A stretch of DNA of 64,000 bases from CAVRXQ01 sp963725215 (GTDB lineage Bacteria; Actinomycetota; Acidimicrobiia; Acidimicrobiales; Bog-793). Position numbers and translations under genes: made by a program. Positions within the stretch are counted from its first letter, which is position 1. Each line of letters opens with the position of its first letter. Below the pieces are notes generated by a model. That model was not told the origin of the DNA and made no database searches. It saw only the letters and a program-made list of their open reading frames with translations. The stretch spans positions 744,001 to 808,000 of the forward strand of contig CAVRXQ010000007.1 in assembly GCA_963725215.1 (NCBI GenBank). Direction: 5' to 3'. This document shows positions 1 to 10,365 of this stretch, piece by piece.

Positions 1-967
1 CGTTGCCACGGGCTCTGCGGATCCGCGAAGTAGACGGGGACTCCGGTCTCGACCTTGAACTGGGCGTGTGCCGACATCTCCTTGCCGCGATCCCATGTGA
101 GCGATCGGCGCAGTTGTTCGGGCAGGGTGGTGATCGTGGACGCGAGCGCGTTCTTCATCGTGATCGCTCCGTAGCCGGCGAGCGCTGGCCCGTTCTTGGT
201 GCGTCGGATGACGCCGTAGCCCTCCTCGCGAGGCAGGTGGATCAACATCGTGAACCTCGTGGTGCGCTCGACGAGGGTTCCGATGGCGGAGCGCTCCAGC
301 CCGATGAGCAGGTCGCCTTCCCAGTGTCCCGGCACGGCGCGGTCCTCGGCCTCGGCCGGGCGCTCGCTGATCATCACCTCGGGCACGACGTGCGCCCAGG
401 CGTTGCGCCTCGCCCGGGCCTGGGGGACGCGCAGCGCTCGACCCGTGCGCAAGCAGGCGACCAGTTCCCGCCTGAGGGCGCCACGGCTTTGCACATACAG
501 CGCCTGGTAGATCGCCTCGTGGCTGATCCGCATGGACTCATCATCCGGGAAATCGACCTTGAGCCGCTGGGAGATCTGCTCGGGGCTCCACCCGTTCACC
601 CAGCGGCGATCCCCGCGGTGGGGTTTGTTCCTGCCCTGCCAGGGTGCGGTCGCGGGGCCCTGAACCGGCGTCCCGTCCGAACGGCGGACGTGGCCGGCCA
701 GCCGCTCCTGAACGTACTCGCGCAGCCGCTCGTTGGCGACGAGCTTGGCCGCCTTGGGGCGCTGAGCCACGAGCTCGGCCTTCCACTGGGCCACCGACGC
801 TCGATACTCGAGCTTGCCCGCTCGGGTGGCGGCGTTGCGGCGCAACTCCCGCGAGACCGTCGATGGGCTCGTCCCAATCGGCGGGCCATCTCCCGAACCC
901 CGGCACCTTGCGCCTTCAAGATCGCGATCTCCTCGCGTTCCGAAAACGACAGGTAGCGGCCCGACAC
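1..967 (-). pseudogene. IS30-family transposase, frameshifted and cut by the window edge
   Basis: The N-terminal start (SFSEREEIAILKAQG, then EMARRLG) is the IS30 helix-turn-helix region. About 35 codons in, near 865-875, the frame changes. The next frame, STVSRELRRNAATR onward, stays open to base 1 and carries SPEQISQRL, ISHEAIYQAL, GHWEGDLLIG (first catalytic Asp) and LTWDRGKEM (second Asp). The final Glu would lie outside the window. A single-base indel explains the break, so the copy is inactive unless this is a sequencing error. No terminal inverted repeat could be placed with confidence. Confidence 0.85.
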
Positions 968-1199
968 CGAAAGATCGATAAGGGTTCATGCCGCCACGTG
1001 ACGGAACCACCCTCGTACCCGACCGGGGAGAGACACGCGGACTCGTCCGCCGCCTCCTCGCTCTGACACCACGAGCATTGCCGGCCAGAACCCGCTCGGT
1101 CCTCGCGCCATGCGGCCGTCGGGAGCACCCGGCGAATTGATCGCCTCGATCCATCCGCCCTTCCTCTTCCCCTGCCGGCCCCCCATCCGACACCTCCAG

Positions 1200-1579
1200 C
1201 TCGAGGTGTTGCGACGACCGGTTGAGTTCGCCCAATACCTGTGTATCCGCTACACCCAGCGGCTCGTCGATATCGGCTTGTCTTGCTCGCCTCGGTCGGC
1301 TCTCGATCGGTGACTCCTATGACAACGCGCTCGCCGAGACCGTCAACTGGGGCTTTACAAGACCGAGCTCATCGAACCCCGAGGGACCCTGGAGCTCAGC
1401 AGACGACGTCGAGTGGGCGACGCTCACCTACGTCGACTGGTTCAACAACCGCCGGCTTCACGGTGAGATCGGAATGGTGCCGCCTGCTGAACTTGAAGCC
1501 GCCTACTACCGTCAGAACACCCCGGCGTTAACCGTCGGTTCCAAAACCAGAGAGTCTCTATGAAACCCGGGGCGGTTCA
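1200..1579 (+). mobile_element. IS3-family right-end fragment (orfB C-terminus plus inverted repeat)
   Basis: Carries the C-terminal catalytic part of an IS3 orfB product: GDSYDNALAET with the DDE glutamate, then DVEWATLTYVDWFNNRR and YYRQNTPALTVGSKTRESL. The last 28 bases (1552-1579) are the terminal repeat ending CCCGGGGCGGTTCA and are identical to the right end of the complete element ending at 17380. The left part of the element is missing. The surviving part is diverged from the complete copy and has frame slips near 1300-1360. Confidence 0.85.
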
Positions 1580-1660
1580 AACCGCTGTCGTCGGACCTAG
1601 ACGAAACGATGTGAAGATCTGACACTACGAGTAATGCCATCAACGATGTCTTGATCCCAG

Positions 1661-2002
1661 GTGACAAAGATGTCCCCTGATTCCTCGTTCCGTGCACCGC
1701 ATTCGAACAAACGGCGTCGATCGATTGCGGTTGGGAGTGTTCTGTTAGCCGTTTGCCTTGGCGCATCACTGACCGCTGCGATTTGGAGATACGTTTCGCG
1801 TTCGCCCGACAGTGGCGGGTGCATCTGCACCATCAGGTTCACAGCCGCATCGGACCGTCCGAAACGCGCTCGACACCACTGGGTGAACGTTTGCGGACTG
1901 AGTAATAGCTTCGAGGGTAAACGATCGGTTTTTGCAGCGACGCATCTTCTCTCGAAAAGTCACGTTGCGTGGCATTCCGATCATATGGAGCGCGAACTCT
2001 GA
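1661..2002 (+). CDS. Possible membrane-anchored hypothetical protein
   Basis: A GTG-initiated frame of 113 codons. It has a short basic N-terminus (NKRRR) followed by one hydrophobic segment of about 20 residues (SIAVGSVLLAVCLGASLTAA), as in a signal anchor. The rest has no recognisable domain and the C-terminal half looks like unconstrained sequence. No strong ribosome-binding site is visible. It may be a decayed gene. Confidence 0.3.
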   Translation: MTKMSPDSSFRAPHSNKRRRSIAVGSVLLAVCLGASLTAAIWRYVSRSPDSGGCICTIRFTAASDRPKRARHHWVNVCGLSNSFEGKRSVFAATHLLSKSHVAWHSDHMEREL

Positions 2003-2125
2003 AGTGATCGGAGATCTTTTCAACAGATTTCTCGATTCCTTTTCCACAGAATCAGCACACACTCATGAGGGTCGAGTCCACCCCACAAGAGGGGTGAAAG
2101 TTACCGCTGAGGATTGGAAGAGCTG

Positions 2126-2344
2126 ATGAGCGAAATCAATCACGGAACGATCCTGCTGATAGTTGTCGCGCTCGTGATCCTTGGAGCAGCGGTCATTGTG
2201 TTGCTCGTGGATCTCGGAGCGCAGCAAAGCCATATTGATTCCCTCTACGATCACGTCAACTTCCTGCGCTCGTACGACAATGCGCTCTTGTCTGAGCTCC
2301 ACTCTCTCATCCACACCGGGTTTGGCGCACGAAGAATTGCGTGA
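2126..2344 (+). CDS. Small single-pass membrane protein, unknown function
   Basis: Seventy-two residues from ATG 2126; GGAAG lies about 8 bases upstream, which favours this start over the in-frame TTG at 2114. One strong membrane segment (GTILLIVVALVILGAAVIVL) is followed by a polar helical tail (SHIDSLYDHVNFLRSYDNA). No known domain is recognised. It stands alone, with no obvious operon partner. Confidence 0.5.
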   Translation: MSEINHGTILLIVVALVILGAAVIVLLVDLGAQQSHIDSLYDHVNFLRSYDNALLSELHSLIHTGFGARRIA

Positions 2345-3366
2345 CGACACGAGTCCGAGCTTGACCGTTTCGAAAAAGTCTAAAGAGTCCGACGACAAGA
2401 TCCTCTTCGGGGCAGGGTCAAATGATCCTTGGCCCGAACGGGTGCTTTTGCCCGAGCTGCGGCCGCACGTCGAGCCGTAGCGCAGCGCCGTGTGGACGAA
2501 GCGCTATATCAGGTGACGCTCGAAGAAGATCCTCGACCGAGTTGAGGAAGTGATCCAGCTCTCAGCTGACGTGCTTCACGATTACGAATTTGAATAATTC
2601 GAGCGGACACAGCGGCGAGTGCCGACGTGACGAGCGGAGTGACGACCCGGAGAACCAAGCGAAACCCAGGGTGAAGGTTTCGATTTCGTCGGACGACAAC
2701 CCGTTCAACGATCTCCCAAGCGGCTGTGCCGATCACTTCGCCGCCCGGACTCGTAATCTGCCATCGAGATCGGCCGTTCCAATAGGGGCGCTTGGCATGG
2801 GCGGCACGCCAAAAAGGCAAGGGATGGGTCAAACCTTTGCGGCGTCAAAAGGCAGCTGGGACGGTCGAAAGACCGGGCGACGATGCCAACAGGCTCGGTA
2901 CAGCTCCTCCCAGTACGGCCACAGATAGAAAACGTACAGTGAGTGATGCGGTTCCCGGAGTGGAACTGGGAAGGAGGTCCGTGACAACGGTTCTCGGTGA
3001 ACCTTTTCAGCATCCTCAGGGTGACAAAAAGCTCGGAGGCACTTTGTAGGAGCAGCGATCCTGCTGAGACTGGTGCTCAGGTTTGAGGTCTGCGGACATG
3101 CGCAGTACCGGCATCACGCACCTGCCATAGCGCACAAAGCCCACCTGAGGCCTCAAGTCTCCGGAAACTCGACGGCTCCCCCGGGATGCTGAGACAACTA
3201 CATAGATGAGTGCCCGTTCCCGACGTGGAGCGGGCACTGTCGTGTTCGGGAGAGTTGTCCGAGCATCAGACCACAAGCGCTGCGGCCGCCCGGACTCGTA
3301 ATCTGCCACCGGCTTCGGCCGCTGATGCTTCGTACAGGCATTGTTGGCCTCGTAATTCGTTTCAGA
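2345..3366. other. About 1 kb without a convincing gene
   Basis: No frame here has coding character throughout. On the minus strand, 2509-2830 reads WQITSPGGEVIGTAAWEIV followed by a hydrophobic stretch, and the start of the same motif recurs at 3286-3308. These may be remnants of one duplicated minus-strand gene. Confidence 0.4.
2741..2763 (+). repeat. 23-bp direct repeat, first copy (second at 3286-3308)
   Basis: CCGCCCGGACTCGTAATCTG plus CCA occurs identically at 2741-2763 and 3286-3308. Similarity continues more weakly for about 13 bases (TCGGCCG in both). On the minus strand both encode WQITSPGG, so this is probably the conserved core of a duplicated, decayed gene. Confidence 0.7.
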
Positions 3367-3558
3367 TCAAGCGGACTTCTTCTTGTCTGCTTTCGGGATG
3401 ATCGTCAGTGATCCGGCAGCCGGGACGAACGAGGACTCAGTTCCGTCGTCCCATTTCACATGCACGAGCGAACCCTGGATGGCGGTGACCACGCCCGATC
3501 TCGGCGGTGTTCCGACGTTTTCGGATTCGACGACGATGCGATCCTTGATCTTGACCAT
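3367..3558 (-). CDS. DUF1918-family small protein
   Basis: Sixty-three residues. KIKDRIVVESENVGTPPRSG and VKWDDGTESSFVPAAGSL match the usual layout of DUF1918, a small SH3-like beta-barrel family common in actinobacteria and of unknown biochemical role. AGGAGG five bases before ATG 3558 sets the start; the GTG two codons upstream is rejected. The C-terminus is lysine-rich (KADKKKSA). Confidence 0.8.
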   Translation of the reverse strand: MVKIKDRIVVESENVGTPPRSGVVTAIQGSLVHVKWDDGTESSFVPAAGSLTIIPKADKKKSA

Positions 3559-3682
3559 TTGCACCTCCTGGGCACCGGTTTAGACGGGGGGCCATTAATC
3601 CCGCCAGCCGATGGTGTGGCGTCGACCAGCTGAGGAAGACGTCGTCAGGTCACGACCTGTACCGACATCCTGGCGGTGCCGT

Positions 3683-4153
3683 ATGAGAGGCATGAGGGAG
3701 ATCCGGGAAAATCCGCCGCCGACGACGGACAATATTCTGCCTTCAGCGCCGGTACCCCAGATTGAACGCCGGAGATCCTGGCTCATCGGTTGCGGTGGCG
3801 CTCTCTTCGCCCTATCGATTTTCTTGCCGTGGGCGCACGTAGTCCTTGTTGGAAACGTAACTCTTTGGCAGGTCGCCCAACTGACGCACCATCAAGGCGC
3901 GGCCGAGTTAGGCGTTGCTGTCGGACTCGCATTAACAGTTTGCGCGCTGGCAATGCCATTTCTCGGCGAGGCAGTTCGCGTCATCGCAGGCATTGCCGCG
4001 GTCGCTGGCGCCTACGTTGCCTATCAGGCTGTTAAAGGTATCGACCAATTGGGCGGGTTTGCTTCCGTAGGAGTTGGAGTGTTCGCCGCAGTACTCGCGG
4101 GGATACTGCTATTGGTCGGTGCCATTCTTTCGAGCGAAAGAAGTCGCATTTGA
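3683..4153 (+). CDS. Multi-pass membrane protein, unknown function
   Basis: After a proline-rich cytoplasmic N-terminus come about four hydrophobic segments: WLIGCGGALFALSIFLPW, the GAAELGVAVGLALTVCALAM region, VIAGIAAVAGAYVAYQAV and VGVGVFAAVLAGILLLVG. The compact four-helix layout is typical of small actinobacterial membrane proteins of unknown function. The start could be ATG 3683 or ATG 3692; neither has a strong Shine-Dalgarno sequence. Confidence 0.6.
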   Translation: MRGMREIRENPPPTTDNILPSAPVPQIERRRSWLIGCGGALFALSIFLPWAHVVLVGNVTLWQVAQLTHHQGAAELGVAVGLALTVCALAMPFLGEAVRVIAGIAAVAGAYVAYQAVKGIDQLGGFASVGVGVFAAVLAGILLLVGAILSSERSRI

Positions 4154-4375
4154 GAGAGATAGCTGCGACTGCCAGCTATCGGGCGAAATCAGGGCGAGTC
4201 CGAGCCGGGATCTCTTTTCATCGGATCGGCCTGAGATACGGCCACGTCTTCGTCTGCATCTCTGTACGGCGCACCACCGACGAGATGTCGAGGTGCTTGG
4301 TTTGCAGCTCACGGCACAGCATCAGGACCGATGTGCTCCGGTAATGACGAGCTTTGATTAAGAAGCTAAGTACTT

Positions 4376-4879
4376 TCACAAGAACGGCACGTGTCGCTCG
4401 ATTAGGTCCCAGCGTTCCTTGTACTCGTCGAGCCATCCCGTTGGCGCTTCGGGGATCTCGCTCTTGAAGTGCGGTTCAATTCGTCGCATGTCGTTGTCTT
4501 GATGAGGCCGGCCTCGCAGACCCGGTGCCGCCAACCACGCGTGATGGTCTGCTCGGAGAACTTTTGCAACCACCGAACTCGGCACGATGAAAGTCTCGGG
4601 ATGTTGAGGCACGAGATCAACGAATGCGTAGTAGCACCGATCCTGAGCGAAATCCTCATGGCGCTTACGCATCGCCCATCCGGTTCCACGAGTCTTGGTC
4701 TTCACTTGAATCGTGGCGACCACACTTTCGTCTGGAGAGAGAACGAGGACATCAATGTGGGGTGCGCCTGGTGGAGCTAGGGCAGCCAGCAGTCCACGCT
4801 TATAGATGCTCGCCAGCAGGGCCGAATAGCGACTTGTGGAGCGCAGATCGGGAGTGCCTGGCGACAGACCGCATGTCAA
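4376..4879 (-). CDS. PD-(D/E)XK nuclease-like hypothetical protein
   Basis: The segment HIDVLVLSPDESVVATIQVK resembles a PD-(D/E)XK nuclease core: an Asp after a beta strand, then a strand ending in Q-V-K. Later parts (DRCYYAFVDLVPQHPETFIV, then PSSVVAKVL) resemble proteins that test whether a host factor or DNA is theirs, but no family name is certain. The only start in frame is TTG; coding character (RVGEL) seems to reach a few codons further up, so the N-terminus may be clipped or frameshifted. Confidence 0.5.
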   Translation of the reverse strand: MTCGLSPGTPDLRSTSRYSALLASIYKRGLLAALAPPGAPHIDVLVLSPDESVVATIQVKTKTRGTGWAMRKRHEDFAQDRCYYAFVDLVPQHPETFIVPSSVVAKVLRADHHAWLAAPGLRGRPHQDNDMRRIEPHFKSEIPEAPTGWLDEYKERWDLIERHVPFL

Positions 4880-4988
4880 TTCGCCGACTCGTCGAGTCGA
4901 TCAAGGAATCGGTGCTCCGTATTTCTCGTTCGCCAAATAATTGAGACAAATATTCTTGCACTGGCGCCGAGAGATGCAGACGTCTTGC

Positions 4989-5363
4989 TCATGACGTCAC
5001 AAGGCGCCAGGTTCCCGAGGTCTCGGACACTTTGCGCAGGTTCTCGAGCCATTGGAGACGGAATACGACTTGGGTGTCCGTTTCCCAGGTCACTCCGAGC
5101 CGAGATCGCAGGAGATCGAGGAGGTCTCCGCTCGTCCGGGGTCCGTGAGCTAGTTCTTCGAGAATTTCGTCAAATCCGGCGACATTTGTGCGAGCGATCG
5201 AGACGAGTGCGTCGGCCGTGGGACTTTCCAGATAAGTGGCCCCCGTTGCGGTGAGCGCAAGCTGTTCGCCCTGCGTTGAGACGAGGTCGAGTGGTCGAAG
5301 AACGCTGTCGATGTACCCACGAGCGACCTTCAGACTCTTCACTCTTGTTGCGGCCCCGGTTCG
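4989..5363 (-). pseudogene. C-terminal part of the Mrr-like endonuclease, cut off by IS3
   Basis: Reads TGAATRVKSLKVARGYIDSV through LRPLDLVSTQGEQLALTATG to the stop at 4989, a winged-helix-like region. It is in frame with the N-terminal part at 6622-7616 once the IS3 element and one CG dinucleotide are removed; the junction becomes VPRTRDRTGAATRVKS. No start codon belongs to this piece. Confidence 0.75.
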
Positions 5364-6621
5364 TTGGACAGATTCACTGACTATCACGCGGCCATCTGAG
5401 CCGTCGCTTCGATGAACGCCTCTCGTGGGGTGCGGTGGCCCAGGCGTTCGATGAGCCACTCGTCGTTGTAGGTCTGGATGAAGGTGGCGACGCCTTGGCG
5501 GAGATCGTCGACGTCTCGAAGAGCCGAGACCACAGGCACTGTTCCTTGAGGGTCCGGATGAAGCGTTCGGCCACGCCGTTGCCCTGGGGCTCGCCGACGA
5601 AGGCGGCGTCGTCTTCGATCCCGAGCCAGTTGAGCGAGCCCTGGAAGTGGTGGGCCGGTATTGGCTGCCCCAGTCGTGGCGGAGCTTGATCCCCCGGGCG
5701 ACGTCGGGCCCGAGCTCTCCGAAGCGGTCGATCACGGCGTCGTAGACGGGCTGGAGAGCGGCGAAGCGGTTGCCGACCTTGGCCACATGGGCCCAGGCCT
5801 CGTCGGTGTAGTGGTCGACGAGGACGAAGACCCAGACCCAGCCGTCGTCTCTGGTCCAGGCCATGGTGGCATCGGTGCCCCAGCGCACGTTGGGGGCGTC
5901 GGTGATGACCCGGCCGTCATGGACCCGGGGACGGTGCCGGCGTTTGGCCACCCGCTGGGGGGCGAGCAGGCCGGCGTTGCGCATGAGGCGCAGCACCCGG
6001 TTCTTGCCCACTGCGAGCTGGTGTTCCCGCCGCAGGTCGGGCCCGGACCTTGCGGTGACCCTCGCCGGCAGAAGGGGCTAGTCGGCGATCACCTGGCGGA
6101 TCTGCTCGCGTGAGCCTCGTCGGAGACCGGGGTCTTCGGGCCCGGCCGGCCCCGAGGCGTCCCCTCGGGACCGGCGGTGATAGATCGTCGATCGGGGGCC
6201 CCGGTGACCCGGCACACCCTGGCCAGGGGGATCTCCATCTCCGCACTCACCTCGGCCGCTTCTGCGGCGGCATCTGGAGCCCCCTTTTTTCGGCCACCTT
6301 CTTCCAGATCTCGTTCTCCAGGGTGAGCTCGCCGATCTTGCGCTCGGCGTCACGGAGACGCGTTCGTCCTCTCGGTGGTGGCCCTTGCCCTTCAGGCCCT
6401 CCTTGCCGGCGTCGAGGAACTCGTCCCGCCAGGCGGCCAGGCGGTGGGCTTCGACGCCGACCTCACGGCTGACCTCCTCGAGCTTCTCGCCCCGCAGCAG
6501 GCGCAGCACCACGTCCAGCTTCTTGTTCGCTGACCACCGGCTTGTTCGACCGGAAGTCGCCGGTCTCCTCGTCGTTCACCGTCATGAGAGCCATCTTGGC
6601 TCCTCTCTATTCGGTGTCCAA
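5364..6621 (-). mobile_element. IS3-family element inside the Mrr-like gene, degenerate
   Basis: About 1.26 kb. Both ends start TTGGACA reading inwards (5364-5370 and complement of 6615-6621) and are flanked by CG on each side (5362-5363, 6622-6623), a short apparent duplication. The orfA-like frame on the minus strand includes LDVVLRLLRGEKLEEVSREV. The orfB-like frame includes NVRWGTDATMAWT, FVLVDHYTDEAW and AERFIRTLKEQCLW. Both have several frame slips, so neither protein can be made as read. Confidence 0.8.
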
Positions 6622-7616
6622 CGATCCCGGGTGCGCGGCACTCTGTCGAAATTCGTGATGATCCAGGTGACCATCTCGTCGATCGATGGAGCCTGCTTGG
6701 CGATGAACTCGAGCATCGTGTCGAGCGACGCCTTGAAAGCGTGCTTGCCACCCGGAAGCGGCCACATCGATAGAGCTTTCGGTCCCGAGTAACCACGAAC
6801 GTGTAAAGACTCGGCTTCTCGTTGTTCCGATCCAGGCGTCGGTGACTCAGCCGCCTCGGGCGACTCGGCCTCGACGGGCGACAAAGTCGATTCATCGAGT
6901 TCGAAGATTGTTACCGAACGACTCGAAACGCCGATTTCGTTTTCGACTAAAAGACGAATCAGCTCGTCACCGTTGATTAGCGAGATCGGCGTGCGATCAC
7001 TGGCGATTGCATCTTTTCTTGCTTCGGGGGTGAAATCGGACAGCGTCACGATCAGTCCTCGTTCGTGCGCTCCGAGTCCGCCACGAATTTCACGCACGGT
7101 CCTTCCTGTGACGTTCTTCGCCCACCTCTTGACCTGAATAGCCGTGGTGACGTCGGTCACTCCGCCGACGGTGAGCGTCGCTCGCACATCGACGCCTCCG
7201 TCACCCGAGTACTTCGTAACATGAACCTCTTCGAATCCAATCGAATTGAGAAGGGCACCGATCAAGTATTCGAAGGCTTGGGGATCCATCTCGGACAGTG
7301 TCGTACGAAGTCGCTGCTTCACCTCATCGTTGTGCCGACCGACCGCCCCGCCGAGCGGATCTACCGGTGTTGCGAGTCCGTAGAGGCCTCGTCCGTACGC
7401 ACGAAAACGTTCTGGCTTGCCACCGAGGCTCCGACGTTTGATGTCGACCGAGAGCTGAGCGATCATCGTGGCTTCGGGCGTGATTCCCGCGCTCGTGATC
7501 AGACCGTCGGCTAGCGCATGTTCCGTGATCTTTCGGTAATGCAGCGGTGCGCCAGGTGAATACCGCCTCAGGACTTCCTCGGCGGCATTCAAGAACGTGA
7601 GTGAAGATCCCGCCAC
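6622..7616 (-). pseudogene. Mrr-like restriction endonuclease, N-terminal part, interrupted by IS3
   Basis: Starts at GTG 7616. Residues 1-75 match the HARE-HTH fold that precedes some restriction nucleases (FLNAAEEVLRRYSPGAPLHY, RAYGRGLYGL). Residues about 100-215 form an Mrr-type PD-(D/E)XK domain: FEYLIGALLNSIGFEEVHV, YSGDGGVDVRATL (catalytic Asp) and AIQVKRWAKN (Q-x-K). Mrr proteins cleave modified foreign DNA. The frame runs into IS3 sequence after TRDRW; the original C-terminus is at 4989-5363. Confidence 0.85.
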
Positions 7617-7753
7617 GTCGAGACCGTAGGCAAATCGACCTCGAAATTGGGGTTTTGGCTACAGAGGAGTTCCGTGGGTGTGGGCTATTCGATCTCGGAA
7701 GTCGCCATAGCCGGGTACCTGCTGATCGGCGAAATCACGCAAGGGAATCGCAG

Positions 7754-7877
7754 ATGATGGGGGTAGATCGCGATCGACGAATCCGATGAGGAGCGTCGAC
7801 GACGTTACGCACTTGCCGAGCTTCTCGACAAGGTCGACGAACATCTGGAACAACTGACGTCCCGACGCCGCCGCTAG
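7754..7877 (+). pseudogene. Possible small frameshifted protein remnant
   Basis: ATG 7754 opens MMGVDRDRR, and one base later the frame DESDEERRRRYALAELL DKVDEHLEQLTS ends at TAG 7877. The second part is a plausible charged helix. The rest of 7617-8256 shows nothing I can support. Confidence 0.25.
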
Positions 7878-8256
7878 GAATCGCTGCTTCTCGAAGCGTT
7901 GCTGCCTCCGCATCGCCGAAGTCCGTCCTCTGCCTAACGATCATGAGCGTCGTAACTGAATGGATCACGTCAGTCGGAATCGGCGGCGCATTCGTCTACA
8001 AAACCTGACGCGGAGTCGGATGTTTGGAGTCCCGGTTGAGAAGAGTTCTAGGGTCGGTCCATGCGATCAGCGCGAACCCGACCCGCTGTGTGTCGGCGCA
8101 AGAGACTCGGGGGTCAACACGGTCCCGTAGTCGCAGACGGCCTTTGCGGACATTGTTGGATCACCGTCTACGGAAACGGTGGTCGAGCGGAGCACTTCCG
8201 CCGGTCGGAAGTTCCGATGTTTCGCCGCTTGACATGAGGGTCGGCAACGAGTGCTC

Positions 8257-9090
8257 ATGATGGCTCGATTCGAAGAAGCCATGCGCAATGCAACACTTGC
8301 TGCCGGATGTCGACTGCTTGATGAACTCAGCACCATTCGGAGGCCGGGCACGAGTGCGCAGGTTTACACCGGGTCTGTAATCATGGCGGGAACTCTGTCA
8401 GCTGCGTTTCTGCTCACGTATCCGGAATCTGAGTCCATGGATCATCTAATCGGCACTCGAATGAGGACTCGCTTCGAATCATCGGGAGTTACCCCGACAG
8501 ACAAGGACCTTAAGTGGGCGGTCTCTGTTTGCTCCCTTTATCACAATTCGTTTAGCAGATTGCCCGTCGATGATTTGGCTGAGCTGTCGGGTCTCGGCCG
8601 CCGCCTTTCAAGCGTTGCGGATCAGATGGCGCGCCAAAATGCGAAGTCTCAAGCAGCGTGGTCGGCCGGGGGTTTCGAGGAGGGTGGCACCCTTGTGCTC
8701 GCGCGGGCAATCATGAGTGAGTTGGGATTGCAGGATTTCCCTGAATCGTTGCCAGTTTTCGAGGAAGTGAAGTTCCGAGAGCATTACGAGGAGTTTGTAT
8801 GGCCGGTAGTAATGGCAATCCGCAGCGAAGCGGATCTCTGGGGTTGTGTGAGTTGCGGTGCTTACGGAGCCGTCACGTTCGGAAGGTTCGTTCGGCCGTC
8901 CCGACGTTTGCAAGTGATCGGGTACGCACATCGCGTCGCGTCCGCTAACTGTAACGAAGGAGTAGGCAGAATCGCTCTTCTTACGAAAGAACCGATGGCC
9001 CTTTCGGAGGGGTGGCCACCGTTTGACGAAATCGTTCTGGGGCCTGCATCACTTTTGAGAAAGATGAGGTGGAACGACCGACGATTTTGA
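8257..9090 (+). CDS. Hypothetical soluble protein, unknown function
   Basis: About 277 residues with even coding character: amphipathic helices, WAVSVCSLYHNSFSRLPVDD and a cysteine-containing segment WGCVSCGAYGAVTFGRFV near residue 220. No signal peptide, membrane segment or known domain was recognised. The start could be ATG 8257, ATG 8260 or GTG 8251. Downstream is the G1 peptidase in the same direction, 209 bases away, so an operon is unlikely. Confidence 0.6.
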   Translation: MMARFEEAMRNATLAAGCRLLDELSTIRRPGTSAQVYTGSVIMAGTLSAAFLLTYPESESMDHLIGTRMRTRFESSGVTPTDKDLKWAVSVCSLYHNSFSRLPVDDLAELSGLGRRLSSVADQMARQNAKSQAAWSAGGFEEGGTLVLARAIMSELGLQDFPESLPVFEEVKFREHYEEFVWPVVMAIRSEADLWGCVSCGAYGAVTFGRFVRPSRRLQVIGYAHRVASANCNEGVGRIALLTKEPMALSEGWPPFDEIVLGPASLLRKMRWNDRRF

Positions 9091-9299
9091 GTCAGGAACC
9101 CCAGCTAGGCCGCTGAAGGGACGACGTAGCTATTCCAGACGTAAACGATCTCGCCACCGAACGAGATGGAGCTGTAAGAGAAATTGAGCGTTGAAGGGGT
9201 CTCCTTCTGGGAGGTGTTGCTGATCCCGCCAGTCACTGTCCTTTGCAGGCAACTATCGCACCTCAAACGGCTGTCTTGATCCGCCGTTAGTCCGAGTTG

Positions 9300-10365
9300 A
9301 TGCGAAGAGTTGTCATCTGCATGGGCCTCGGAGTCCTGGGATTCGTCGCGATGTTCGGTTCCGCGAGTGCCGTCAGCGCGGCAGTCCAACATCGACCGCC
9401 CGTCGTCGTGTGGTTCTCGTCCGACCCCGGACATGCCGTTCCAGCGAGCGGAGCCACGGTCGAAGTCTCCGCGCGAAGTGCTCGGCGCGAAGACGTGCGA
9501 GTTCGGCGGAGGCGGACCTCCCATTTACGTCCACTGTTCGAGGGGAATGGCGCGGTTTTACGAAACGTTCCCGGTGAACACCACTCAATCGGTCGAGAGA
9601 TGGCGGTTCTGGTTACGAGCGAAGGGACGTGCTGGTTCCGTCATCAAGTACCTCACCGTGGTTCAGCGAGGTACTCGGTTCCTGATGTCACCCAACTGGT
9701 CGGGTTACGCGTTGCCTTCAGACGGCGAGATGGTCACGGACGTGAGTGGCAAATTCACCGTTCCGACGCTGAACTGCACCGACACCCCGAACGCCGGAGC
9801 TTCTGTGTGGGTGGGTACCGGCGGGAGCGGACGAGGCACCGGCGATCTGCTTCAGACGGGGGTCGAAACTGTCTGTGACAACGGGGTTCAAGAAAACGTC
9901 GGCTGGTGGGAGGAAGCGCCCCAGATCTACGCCGTCGACTTCAGTTCCCTCCTTATTTCGGCTGGCGACAAAATCGAGGCGCAGGTGTTCCAGGACAGAG
10001 GGTGGAATACCCGGCTCGATGACCTGTCAACCGGACTGTCGGGGTGGTTCGAGACGGAGTATCAGTCCTATGGCGTCGCGGCGAACTCGAGAGACGCCTA
10101 CACGGTCCAGGGACATACTCACCACCTCTCGTATGCAGGTGGCTCGTCAGCCGATTGGATCGTGGAAGACCCGACGTCGAGGGGATCGCGAGTGCCGTTC
10201 GCGAACTTCGGAACGGTCGCCTTCCGTGGACTTAGGACGAGTTTTCGAGGCTGGCCATTGAAGACGAGCGATGGAAAAGAACTCGTGGACAAGAACTACA
10301 ACACGCTGTCGGAACCAAAACCTCCTAAGGGCCGCGAGTTCAGCGTGAGTTATATGGGTACGTAG
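9300..10365 (+). pseudogene. Secreted G1 (glutamic) peptidase, frameshifted near the N-terminus
   Basis: ATG 9300 gives a clear signal peptide (VVICMGLGVLGFVAMFGSAS) and an Ig-like start up to TVEVSAR. Near 9470-9480 the frame moves by one base to TCEFGGGGPPIYVHCSRG and the peptidase domain. That domain has SPNWSGYALPS, SVWVGTGGSG, LLQTGVE (catalytic Gln), GWWEEAPQIY and ADWIVEDPT (catalytic Glu), all hallmarks of the eqolisin/G1 family, which works at acid pH outside the cell. Apart from the one-base break the gene is full length. Confidence 0.85.

Noticed and set aside
3..956. Long plus-strand frame opposite the IS30 transposase
   Set aside because: It is the reverse-strand shadow of the IS30 coding sequence; only the minus strand has family motifs.
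9105..9290. Minus-strand frame ending SSISFGGEIVYVWNSYVVPS
   Set aside because: The tail looks protein-like but the frame overlaps the G1 peptidase signal peptide and has no start of its own; at most the end of a lost gene.
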